Shown in pieces: positions 53,174 to 60,664 of a stretch of 64,000 nucleotides of DNA. This DNA comes from Gemmatimonadota bacterium (GTDB taxonomy: Bacteria; Gemmatimonadota; Gemmatimonadetes; Gemmatimonadales; Gemmatimonadaceae). The DNA lies in contig JAJTFH010000001.1 in assembly GCA_021298395.1 (NCBI GenBank), positions 55,792 through 119,791 of the forward strand. The letters run 5' to 3'. The position numbers were made by a program, and so were the translations under genes. Position 1 is the stretch's first letter. The number at the start of each line of letters is the position of its first letter. Under the pieces are notes generated by a model, which did no database searches, was not told the origin of the DNA, and was given only the letters and a program-made list of their open reading frames with translations.

Positions 53174-54864
53174 CGACCCCCACCGAACTCGATCCGACCC
53201 TCGCGGCGATGCGTGACGAACTCGACCGGCTCCGTGCCGAGGTCGAGGCGTGGCGCGCTCGCTTCGCGAAGGGCGAGGTCCGTGACCTCGCCTACACCAA
53301 CTCGGCCAATGAGGTCGCGCCGCTCTACACTGCGCTCGATCTCGAAGGGTCGGCAGGGACCGCCTTCGAGGTCCCGGGGCAGTTTCCCTTCACCCGTGGA
53401 ATCCACCCCACGGGGTATCGCGGCAAGCTCTGGACGATGCGGCAGTTCGCCGGCTTCGGCTCGGCGAAGGAGACGAACGCACGGTACAAGTTCCTGTTGA
53501 AGGAGGGGACGACGGGGCTCTCCGTCGCCTTCGACTTTCCGACGCTGATGGGGTACGACTCCGACCATCCGCGGTCCGAGGGGGAGGTGGGGAAGTGCGG
53601 GGTGGCGATCAGTTCGCTCGCAGACATGGAGCAGCTCTTCGAGGGGATCCCGCTTGGCGAGGTCTCCACCTCGATGACGATCAACGGGCCGGCGATCATC
53701 CTCTGGTGCTTCTATCTCGCCGCGGCGGAGAAGCAGGGGGTCCCGCTCGCGCAGCTCCGCGGGACGGTGCAGAACGACATCCTCAAGGAGTACATGGCGC
53801 AGCACGCCTGGTGCTTCCCGATCGAGCCCGCGCTGCGGTTGATCGTCGACATGTTCGAGTTCGGGGCGAAGGAGGTCCCGCAGTGGAACACCGTCTCGAT
53901 CTCCGGCTATCACATCCGAGAGGCGGGGGCGACGGCGGCACAGGAGCTCGCCTTCACCCTCGCCGACGGCTTCACCTATGTGGAGCGCGGGATCGCACGT
54001 GGGCTCGATGTGGATGACTTCGCGCCGCGCCTCTCCTTCTTCTGGGACATCCATAACGACTTCTTCGAAGAGATCGCGAAGCTCCGTGCGGCGCGGCGGA
54101 TCTGGGCACGGCACATGAAGGAGCGGTATGGAGCGACGTCGTCGCGCTCGCTGATCATGCGCTTCCACTCGCAGACGGCGGGGGTGACCCTCACCGCACA
54201 GCAGCCGATGAACAACGTGGTGCGCGTCGCCTACCAGGCGCTCGCCGCGGTCTTGGGGGGCACGCAGTCGCTGCATACCAACTCGATGGACGAGACCCTC
54301 GCCCTCCCCACGGAGCAGGCGGTGGAGGTCGCGCTCCGCACGCAGCAGGTGTTGGCATATGAGACCGGGGTGCCGAACGTGATCGACCCGCTCGGTGGCT
54401 CGTACTACATCGAGAAGCTCACGGACGAGATGGAATCCGAGGCCGAGCGGCTCTTCGAGGAGATCGCCGGTCAGGGCGGGGTGGTGCCGGGGCTCGAGAC
54501 GGGGTGGTTCCAGAAGAAGATCGCCGAGTCGGCGGCGCGGCAGCAGTGGGAGATCGAGCAGTATCGGCGGTTGATCGTCGGGGTGAATGCCTTCACCACC
54601 GAGGAGCGCGCGCTCGAGATCCCGCTCTTGAAGATCGATGAGCAGGCGGCGAAGGATCAGGCGGCGGCACTCTCGCGGCTCCGGCAGAGCCGTGACAGTG
54701 CGCGGTGCACGGCGGCGCTCGATCGCCTCCGCGAGGCGGCACGCGGGACGGAGAATGTGGTGCCGTTCATCTTGGAGTGCGCACGGTGCTACTGCACCTT
54801 GTATGAGATCCGCGCCGCGCTCGAGGATGTCTTCGGGGCGTATCGCGAGCCCGTCTTCTTCTAA
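53170..54864 (+). CDS. B12-dependent acyl-CoA mutase large subunit, isobutyryl-CoA-mutase-like
   Basis: A 564-residue mutase catalytic barrel without the B12-binding domain, which is encoded separately at 55667. Catalytic His is H248 ([10 protein letters not shown]). The two residues that set substrate choice are Phe93 (WTMRQF; Tyr89 in methylmalonyl-CoA mutase) and Gln211 (YMAQHAW; Arg207 in that enzyme). Phe/Gln is the isobutyryl-CoA mutase pattern, and the 564 + 137 residue split also fits IcmA/IcmB. His79 sits where mutases usually have Tyr ([10 protein letters not shown]). Automatic annotation would probably call this methylmalonyl-CoA mutase; I think that is doubtful. Confidence 0.8.
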   Translation: MTTPTELDPTLAAMRDELDRLRAEVEAWRARFAKGEVRDLAYTNSANEVAPLYTALDLEGSAGTAFEVPGQFPFTRGIHPTGYRGKLWTMRQFAGFGSAKETNARYKFLLKEGTTGLSVAFDFPTLMGYDSDHPRSEGEVGKCGVAISSLADMEQLFEGIPLGEVSTSMTINGPAIILWCFYLAAAEKQGVPLAQLRGTVQNDILKEYMAQHAWCFPIEPALRLIVDMFEFGAKEVPQWNTVSISGYHIREAGATAAQELAFTLADGFTYVERGIARGLDVDDFAPRLSFFWDIHNDFFEEIAKLRAARRIWARHMKERYGATSSRSLIMRFHSQTAGVTLTAQQPMNNVVRVAYQALAAVLGGTQSLHTNSMDETLALPTEQAVEVALRTQQVLAYETGVPNVIDPLGGSYYIEKLTDEMESEAERLFEEIAGQGGVVPGLETGWFQKKIAESAARQQWEIEQYRRLIVGVNAFTTEERALEIPLLKIDEQAAKDQAAALSRLRQSRDSARCTAALDRLREAARGTENVVPFILECARCYCTLYEIRAALEDVFGAYREPVFF

Positions 54865-54874
54865 GGCGACGCGC

Positions 54875-55657
54875 ATGGCGTGGTGGCGGACCTACTTCGA
54901 CGAGGGGTACCTCAACGAGTTCTCGCCGCTCTTCACGCCGGCGAGCGATCGGGCCCAGGTCGCCCGTCTGCTCGAGCTCTTGGCGCTCCCTGCGGGCGCG
55001 AAGGTGCTCGATCTGGCCTGCGGGCAGGGACGGCATGCGCAGCTGCTCGCCGCCAGTGGATGCCAGGTGACGGGGCTCGACCTCTCGCGCCCGCTCCTGC
55101 GTGTGGCCCGACAGGCGGGTCGCGAGGCAGGCATCCCCACCAGCACTCGGCGTGGCTCGACCGGCCCAGCGCTCCGCTACCGCCACGGCGACATGCGCCG
55201 GCTCCCGACCCTCTGGCGCGGTCGCTTCGATGCGGTCGTCAATCTCTTCACGAGCTTCGGCTTCTTCGATGATCCCTCGGATGACGCGCGGGTGATCCGT
55301 GGCGTGGCACGCGTGCTGAAGCGTGGGGGCACCTTGATCTGGCAGGGGGGGAGCCGCGATGGGATCATGGCCCGCTTCGTCGGCACCGACAGTTGGGAGA
55401 CCGCGGACGGGACGACGGTGCGGCAGGACCGGAGCTTCGATCCCCTCTCGGGATTCCTCACCATCGATTCCACCTGGACCCGCCGGCGGAAGGTGGAGCG
55501 ACGGTCGCATCGGATCCGGCTCTATACCGCGGATCGGCTCGCGGCGTTGATGGAGGAGGCCGGGCTCACCGTCCTCGCGGCGTACGATGGCTTCGGCGAC
55601 GCGCCCGTGCACCGGCGCTCCTCCGAGATGTTGCTCGTCGCGCGAAAGGCAGGGTAG
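54875..55657 (+). CDS. Class I SAM-dependent methyltransferase
   Basis: A 260-residue protein with motif I VLDLACGQGRHA (about 45-56), the acidic turn GLDLSRP after strand 2, GDMRRLP and a post-motif stretch FDAVVNLFTSFGFF. It closely resembles the UbiE/Tam-like group that methylates small molecules. It lies between the two mutase subunits, a place not explained by any known mutase chemistry. The ATG at 54875 is 10 bases after the large-subunit stop. Its TAG stop is also the first half of the next gene's -10. Substrate unknown. Confidence 0.82.
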   Translation: MAWWRTYFDEGYLNEFSPLFTPASDRAQVARLLELLALPAGAKVLDLACGQGRHAQLLAASGCQVTGLDLSRPLLRVARQAGREAGIPTSTRRGSTGPALRYRHGDMRRLPTLWRGRFDAVVNLFTSFGFFDDPSDDARVIRGVARVLKRGGTLIWQGGSRDGIMARFVGTDSWETADGTTVRQDRSFDPLSGFLTIDSTWTRRRKVERRSHRIRLYTADRLAALMEEAGLTVLAAYDGFGDAPVHRRSSEMLLVARKAG

Positions 55658-55660
55658 CTT
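55631..55660 (+). promoter_or_regulatory. putative leaderless promoter of the B12-subunit gene
   Basis: TTGCTC (55631-55636) and TAGCTT (55655-55660) are 18 bp apart with six bases to the ATG at 55667. It lies in the last codons of the methyltransferase gene and includes its stop codon. It would allow the small subunit and carboxylase to be made apart from the large subunit. Confidence 0.45.
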
Positions 55661-55666
55661 TCCCCC

Positions 55667-56080
55667 ATGTCTCGCCCCATCCGCGTGCTCGTCGCCAAGC
55701 CTGGTCTCGATGGTCATGACCGGGGGGCCAAGGTCGTCGCCGCCGCCCTGCGCGATGCCGGGATGGAGGTCATCTACACCGGGCTCCACCAGACCCCCGA
55801 GATGATCGCCTCCGCCGCGGTGCAGGAGGACGTCGATGTCGTCGGCCTCTCGATCCTCTCCGGCGCACACATGACCCTCTTCCCCCGCGTCCTTCAGCTC
55901 CTGCGTGAGCAGGGGCGTGACGATGTCCTCATCACGGGAGGTGGGATCATCCCCAAGGAGGACATGGACGCGCTCGAGCAGCAGGGGATCGCGAAGCTCT
56001 TCGGTCCGGGGACGCCGACCACCGCGCTGATCGAGTACATCCGGGCGTGGTTCGCGGCGCGGCAGGCGCAGGGCGCGTGA
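55667..56080 (+). CDS. B12-binding small subunit of the acyl-CoA mutase
   Basis: A 137-residue cobalamin-binding domain with the base-off motif D15-x-H17-x-x-G20 ([10 protein letters not shown]), in which the His coordinates cobalt. GLSILSGAH and ITGGGIIP contact the cofactor tail in relatives. It pairs with the large subunit at 53170. The size equals IcmB-type small subunits, but free B12 subunits of archaeal methylmalonyl-CoA mutase are similar, so the size alone does not decide the substrate. Confidence 0.92.
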   Translation: MSRPIRVLVAKPGLDGHDRGAKVVAAALRDAGMEVIYTGLHQTPEMIASAAVQEDVDVVGLSILSGAHMTLFPRVLQLLREQGRDDVLITGGGIIPKEDMDALEQQGIAKLFGPGTPTTALIEYIRAWFAARQAQGA

Positions 56081-57693
56081 GCGGGGCCGGCCCGTCGCGC
56101 CTCCGGCAGATGGCCGAGGCGTCGCGCGCCCTTGAAGAGCGACTGCGACAGGGGGGCGGTCTGGAGCGGATCGCCAAGCAGCATGCCCAGGGGAAGCTCT
56201 CCGCGCGGGAGCGGATCGCGGCGCTCATGGACCCCGGGAGTCGCTTCGTCGAGTTAGGGCTCCTCGTCGCGCACGACCAGTATGAGGGCGAGGCCCCAGC
56301 GGCCGGGGTCGTCACCGGGCTGATCCAGGTGCGTGGCCGCGAATGCGTGGTCGTCGCGAACGACGCCACCGTGAAGGCGGGCTCCTGGTGGCCCGAGACG
56401 ATCCCTAAGATCCTCCGCGCGCAGGAGTGCGCGATGCGGTGCCGGATCCCAATCCTCTACCTCGTGGACTCCGCTGGGGTGAATCTCCCGTATCAGGGTG
56501 GGGTCTTCCCGGGGCAGTACGGCGCCGCGCGCATCTTCTATTACAACTCGCTGATGCGGCGCTATCTCCGTGTGCCGCAGCTCGCCGCCGTGATGGGGCA
56601 GTGCATCGCCGGTGGCGCGTACCTCCCGGCGCTGAGCGATGTGATCCTCATGGTGAAGGGGAGCTCCTTCATGGGACTCGGCGGCCCGAACCTCGTGAAG
56701 GGGGCCACGGGGCAGAGCGTCGACTCCGAGACGTTGGGTGGGGCGACGATGCACACCGAGGTGAGCGGGGTCGCGCACTACGCCTGTGAGGATGACGCGG
56801 CGTGCTTGGTGAAGATGCGAGAGCTCGTGGCGCGGCTCGCCCCGCCGCCACGCCTCGCGCCGCATGATGCGGCAGCACAGGCCGCGGCCGATGCCGATGG
56901 GCTCTACGATCTCCTCCCGAACGATCATCGGATGTCGTACGACCTCCACGCCGTGCTGCGCGCGCTCGTCGATGCCGATTCCCTCGATGAGTTCCAGCCG
57001 AACCTCGCGAAGGAGCTCCTCTGCGCCGACGCGCGGATCGAGGGGATCCCCGTCGGGGTGATCGCCAACGCGCGCGGGCTGATCAAGGGGCGCGCAGGGG
57101 AACCCCCACGCTTCGGGGGGATCATCTATCCCGAGAGCGCGGAGAAGGTCGCCTTCTTCATCGATCGGTGCGATCGGCAGGGGATCCCGTTGCTCTTCCT
57201 GCAGGATGTCTCCGGCTTCATGGTCGGGAAGGAGGCGGAGCAGGAGGGGATCATCCGTGCCGGGGCGCGCTGGGTCGAGGCGATGGCGACGGCCTCGGTG
57301 CCCAAGCTCGTCCTCACCATCAATCACGCCTCGGGTGCCGGCTACTACGCGATGGCGGGGCAGGGGTTCGATCCCGACTTCATCTTCTCCTGGCCCACCG
57401 GGCGTATGGCGGTGATGGAAGGGGAGGCGGCGGTCGCTGCCGTGCACGGCCCCGCGCTCGCGAAGGCCAAGCAGGCGGGTATCGAGCCCAGTGCGGCGCT
57501 GCAGGGTGCGGTCGAGGAGATGCGTGCCGACTACGAGCACCAGCTCGATGCGCGCTACGCCGGCGCGCGTGGCTACATCGATGCGATCGTCTATCCGGAG
57601 GAGACCCGCGCCACCTTGGCGATGGCCCTCCGCGCCGCCTGGCAGCACGCCGGGTCTCACCTCGGTCCCTTCGTGCTCCCATGTCGCTCCTGA
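56077..57693 (+). CDS. Acyl-CoA carboxylase carboxyltransferase (beta) subunit, methylcrotonyl-CoA-carboxylase-like
   Basis: A 538-residue carboxyltransferase with two crotonase-fold halves. The first half has [21 protein letters not shown] and [16 protein letters not shown], closer to the methylcrotonyl-type than to the propionyl-type enzyme. The second half has [16 protein letters not shown] and [14 protein letters not shown]. No biotin carboxylase or biotin-carrier gene is in the window, so the partner must be elsewhere. Leucine or isoprenoid breakdown is plausible. The GTG start overlaps the B12 subunit stop (GTGA). Confidence 0.88.
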   Translation: MSGAGPSRLRQMAEASRALEERLRQGGGLERIAKQHAQGKLSARERIAALMDPGSRFVELGLLVAHDQYEGEAPAAGVVTGLIQVRGRECVVVANDATVKAGSWWPETIPKILRAQECAMRCRIPILYLVDSAGVNLPYQGGVFPGQYGAARIFYYNSLMRRYLRVPQLAAVMGQCIAGGAYLPALSDVILMVKGSSFMGLGGPNLVKGATGQSVDSETLGGATMHTEVSGVAHYACEDDAACLVKMRELVARLAPPPRLAPHDAAAQAAADADGLYDLLPNDHRMSYDLHAVLRALVDADSLDEFQPNLAKELLCADARIEGIPVGVIANARGLIKGRAGEPPRFGGIIYPESAEKVAFFIDRCDRQGIPLLFLQDVSGFMVGKEAEQEGIIRAGARWVEAMATASVPKLVLTINHASGAGYYAMAGQGFDPDFIFSWPTGRMAVMEGEAAVAAVHGPALAKAKQAGIEPSAALQGAVEEMRADYEHQLDARYAGARGYIDAIVYPEETRATLAMALRAAWQHAGSHLGPFVLPCRS

Positions 57694-58730
57694 TCTATGG
57701 TGCCACCGGCTACACCGGCCGACTGATCGTCGATGAGGCGCTCCGCCTCGGATTGCGACCGATCCTCTCCGGGCGCACCGCGTCGGCCGTGTACGCGCTC
57801 GCCGAGTCGGTGGGGTGCGAGGCGCGTCCCGTCACGCTCGAGGATGCCGCGGCGCTCGATGCGGCGCTCGACGGCGTCACGGTGGTGCTCCACTGCGCGG
57901 GCCCCTTCGCCCACACGGTGCAGGCGATGACCGCCGCCTGTCTCCGGCGCGGCGTGTCGTACCTCGATATCACGGGGGAGATCGCCGTCTTCGAACGGGT
58001 CGCCGCGCTCGACGCGCAGGCCAAGGCGAAGGGGATCACGATGGTGCCAGGGGTCGGCTTCGATGTGGTCCCCACCGACTGCCTTGCGGCCCATCTCCAT
58101 CAGCGGCTCCCCTCCGCGACGCACCTCGAGCTCGCCTTCTCCGGCGGCACCGGCCCCTCGCATGGCACCGCCCTCACCGTCGTCGAAGGGCTTGGCCTCC
58201 CGGGCGCGATCCGCACGGGGGGGAAGATCGTCCCCGTCCCGCCGGCGTGGCGCACCCGGCAGCTCCCGCTCGGCGGGAAGACACGGCTCTGCGTCTCGAT
58301 CCCCTGGGGGGATGTCTCTACGGCGTATCACAGCACCGGGATCCCCGATATCATCACCTATATGGCGAGCTCGCCGGCCGCCATCCGCGCGATGCGGATC
58401 TCGCGCTGGCTCGCCCCACTCCTCCGCACCGAGTTCATGAAGCGCCGCGCGAGGGCGCGGGTGCGTGCGATGCCGGCGGGACCGAGCCCAGAGGCGCTGC
58501 AGCGCACGCGGAGCTATGTCTACGGAGAGGTCCGTGACGCGCAGGGTCGGACGGCGCGGGCGACCCTCGAGGCGCCGACGGGCTACCTCCTCACGGCACA
58601 GGCGGCGGTGCGCGCCGCGATGCGGATCCTCGCGGGGGGCGTCCCCGCGGGGTTCCACACGCCATCCCGCGCCTTCGGCGCGGAGTTCGTGATGGCGATC
58701 CCAACGGTCACGCGCACCGACCTCGACTGA
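57681..58730 (+). CDS. Saccharopine-dehydrogenase-like NAD(P)-binding protein
   Basis: A 349-residue protein with an N-terminal Rossmann motif [18 protein letters not shown] and the family blocks VVLHCAGPFAHT, YLDITGE and MVPGVGFDVVPTDCLA. It resembles the trans-acting enoyl reductase / saccharopine reductase group, not lysine-pathway saccharopine dehydrogenase itself. It overlaps the carboxyltransferase gene by 13 bases and is followed by the P450 after 13. A role in lipid or acyl oxidation-reduction is inferred from the neighbours only. Confidence 0.78.
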   Translation: MSLLIYGATGYTGRLIVDEALRLGLRPILSGRTASAVYALAESVGCEARPVTLEDAAALDAALDGVTVVLHCAGPFAHTVQAMTAACLRRGVSYLDITGEIAVFERVAALDAQAKAKGITMVPGVGFDVVPTDCLAAHLHQRLPSATHLELAFSGGTGPSHGTALTVVEGLGLPGAIRTGGKIVPVPPAWRTRQLPLGGKTRLCVSIPWGDVSTAYHSTGIPDIITYMASSPAAIRAMRISRWLAPLLRTEFMKRRARARVRAMPAGPSPEALQRTRSYVYGEVRDAQGRTARATLEAPTGYLLTAQAAVRAAMRILAGGVPAGFHTPSRAFGAEFVMAIPTVTRTDLD

Positions 58731-58743
58731 TGCGGTGCCCCCG

Positions 58744-60093
58744 ATGAGCGCGGAGCGCCTTCGCTACACGGTCCGCAACCGGTTCCCCGGGGAGCATCTG
58801 GTGCGGAGCCGCGGCAACCTGTTGCGATCGGTCGAGCTGATGGCGGCGACCGATCCCGACCTCGCGGTCGCGAAGACGGTCGTCGGGCGGACGATCCTCC
58901 TCGCCTCGCACCCCGATCTCGCGCGGGAGGTCCTCACGGGACACCCGCGGAGCCTTCGCAAGGGGCTCGGCCTCCAGCGTACCCGCTTCGTGCTCGGCAA
59001 CGGGCTCCTGACCAGCGAGGGGGAGTTCCATCTGCGGCAGCGCCGGCTCGCGCAGCCCGCCTTCCATCGCGAGCGCATCGCGCGCTATGCGGAGGAGATG
59101 GTCGCCCGCACCGAGGCAGCGGCCGCGTCGTGGACCGATGGGCAGGTGCTCGATCTCGCCCGGGCGATGCATCATCTCACCCTCGATATCGTCGGGCGCA
59201 CCCTTTTCGGGGTGGATCTGCTGGGCCGGGCCGCCGAACTCGGGAAGGCGCTCACCGCGGTCCTCGACTCCTTCTCCATCTGGCTGATCCTCTTCGGCGA
59301 GCGGCTCTACGATCTCCCGATCCCGCGGATGCGGCGGGCGAAGCAGGCCGTGCCGGCGCTCGACGCCGCGATCTACGCGATCATCGAGGATCATCGCCGC
59401 TCCGGGCGCGATCAGGGGGACCTCCTCTCGATGTTGATGGCGGCGCGAGACGCTGAGGGGGATGGGTCAGGGATGACCGACGTCCAGCTTCGCGACGAGG
59501 TCATGACCCTGATCCTCGCGGGGCACGAGACCACCGCGAACGCGCTGGCGTGGACCTGGTGGTTCCTCGCGCAGCATCCCACGATCGACGCGCGGCTCGC
59601 CGCGGAGGTGCGCGACGCCTGTGGGGATCGTCCGATCACGATGGCCGATCTCCCGAATCTCCCGTATACGCGGGCGGTCTTCAGCGAGGCGATGCGGCTC
59701 CGGCCCCCGGCCTATGCCACGTCGCGCGAGGTGATCGAGCCGATCGTCCTCGGCGGGCAAGAGGTCCCCGTCGGCGCGCAGGTCCTCGTGAGCCCCTGGG
59801 TGACGCAGCGCGACCCTCGGTGGTGGACCGAGCCCCTCCGGTTCGATCCCGACCGCTGGCTCGCCCCCCGCGCCGAGCCGAACCATCGGCATGCCTATTT
59901 CCCGTTCGGGGGGGGGACGCGCGTCTGTATCGGTGAGCAGTTCGCCTGGACCGAGGGGATCCTCGTGATCGCCGCGCTGGTGCGTCGCTGGCGCTTCCGT
60001 CTCACCATCCCGGCGTCCGCGGTGCGTCTGCAGGCCGCCGTCACCCTTCGTCCAGCCCCCGGGATCCCGGTGGTCTGCGAGCGCCGTCCCTGA
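58744..60093 (+). CDS. Cytochrome P450
   Basis: A 449-residue soluble P450. The I-helix oxygen-activation motif is AGHETT (259-264), the ExxR of helix K is EAMR (315-318), and the heme-binding loop is FPFGGGTRVCIGEQFA with the axial ligand Cys395. There is no N-terminal membrane anchor. The sequence style is close to bacterial P450s related to the CYP4/fatty-acid-hydroxylase clan. Redox partners (ferredoxin, reductase) are not in the window. A GTG three codons earlier (58735) is an alternative start. Confidence 0.93.
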   Translation: MSAERLRYTVRNRFPGEHLVRSRGNLLRSVELMAATDPDLAVAKTVVGRTILLASHPDLAREVLTGHPRSLRKGLGLQRTRFVLGNGLLTSEGEFHLRQRRLAQPAFHRERIARYAEEMVARTEAAAASWTDGQVLDLARAMHHLTLDIVGRTLFGVDLLGRAAELGKALTAVLDSFSIWLILFGERLYDLPIPRMRRAKQAVPALDAAIYAIIEDHRRSGRDQGDLLSMLMAARDAEGDGSGMTDVQLRDEVMTLILAGHETTANALAWTWWFLAQHPTIDARLAAEVRDACGDRPITMADLPNLPYTRAVFSEAMRLRPPAYATSREVIEPIVLGGQEVPVGAQVLVSPWVTQRDPRWWTEPLRFDPDRWLAPRAEPNHRHAYFPFGGGTRVCIGEQFAWTEGILVIAALVRRWRFRLTIPASAVRLQAAVTLRPAPGIPVVCERRP

Positions 60094-60106
60094 CCGTGGA
60101 GCCCTG

Positions 60107-60655
60107 ATGTTCACCCTCCCGAAGGATCCCCGCGTGACCCTCATCGCCGGGGAGCTCGCGCGCGTGATGGCCGACTGCGATGCGATCCTCGACACCTTGC
60201 CGGCCTCAGCGATGGATGTCGCACCTGAGGGGCAGTGGAGCCCCGTGCAGATCATCTGGCACCTCTCCAAGGTCCAGCACTGGGTGACCCGCGGGATCGA
60301 GCAGGGGGTCGCGGCGCTCCCACGGATGGCGACGATCCCACCAGGGCCCTCGCCCGACCGGCTCCTCGAGTCGATGGATCGATTCCCGATTCGGGATCGC
60401 TCACGCAAGGTCGAGGCCCCCGAGGGAATCCGTCCCCCCCGCGGGCTCGATCTCGCGGAGGAGCGCACGCGCTGGCAGAGCGGACGAGCCGAGCTCCTCA
60501 CCCTCCTCGAGCGGACGGGTCTTCGACTCACCATCGTGCAGGCGACGCACCCGATGTTCGGGCCACTCGACGGGTGGCAGTTCGCCCTCTTCGTGGCGCG
60601 CCATGAGGAGCGCCATCTGGACCAGCTCCGAGAATTGCTGGCCTCACGCGGATAG
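60107..60655 (+). CDS. DinB-like four-helix-bundle protein
   Basis: A 182-residue DinB/YfiT-type protein, predicted to be helical with three metal-type histidines (IWHLSK and RHEERHLDQL). Some DinB-superfamily proteins are thiol-dependent transferases or hydrolases, others are of unknown function; nothing here selects among these. It starts 13 bases after the P450. Its TAG stop is part of the TAGCTT element before the U32 gene. Confidence 0.75.
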   Translation: MFTLPKDPRVTLIAGELARVMADCDAILDTLPASAMDVAPEGQWSPVQIIWHLSKVQHWVTRGIEQGVAALPRMATIPPGPSPDRLLESMDRFPIRDRSRKVEAPEGIRPPRGLDLAEERTRWQSGRAELLTLLERTGLRLTIVQATHPMFGPLDGWQFALFVARHEERHLDQLRELLASRG

Positions 60656-60658
60656 CTT
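60653..60658 (+). promoter_or_regulatory. putative -10 element of the U32 gene, overlapping the upstream stop codon
   Basis: TAGCTT, six bases before the ATG at 60665, in the same position as at hisS and the B12 subunit gene. No TTG is found at 17-18 bp; the nearest, TTGCTG (60635), is only 12 bp away. The call rests on the -10 and its place. Confidence 0.35.
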
Positions 60659-60664
60659 TCCGGG

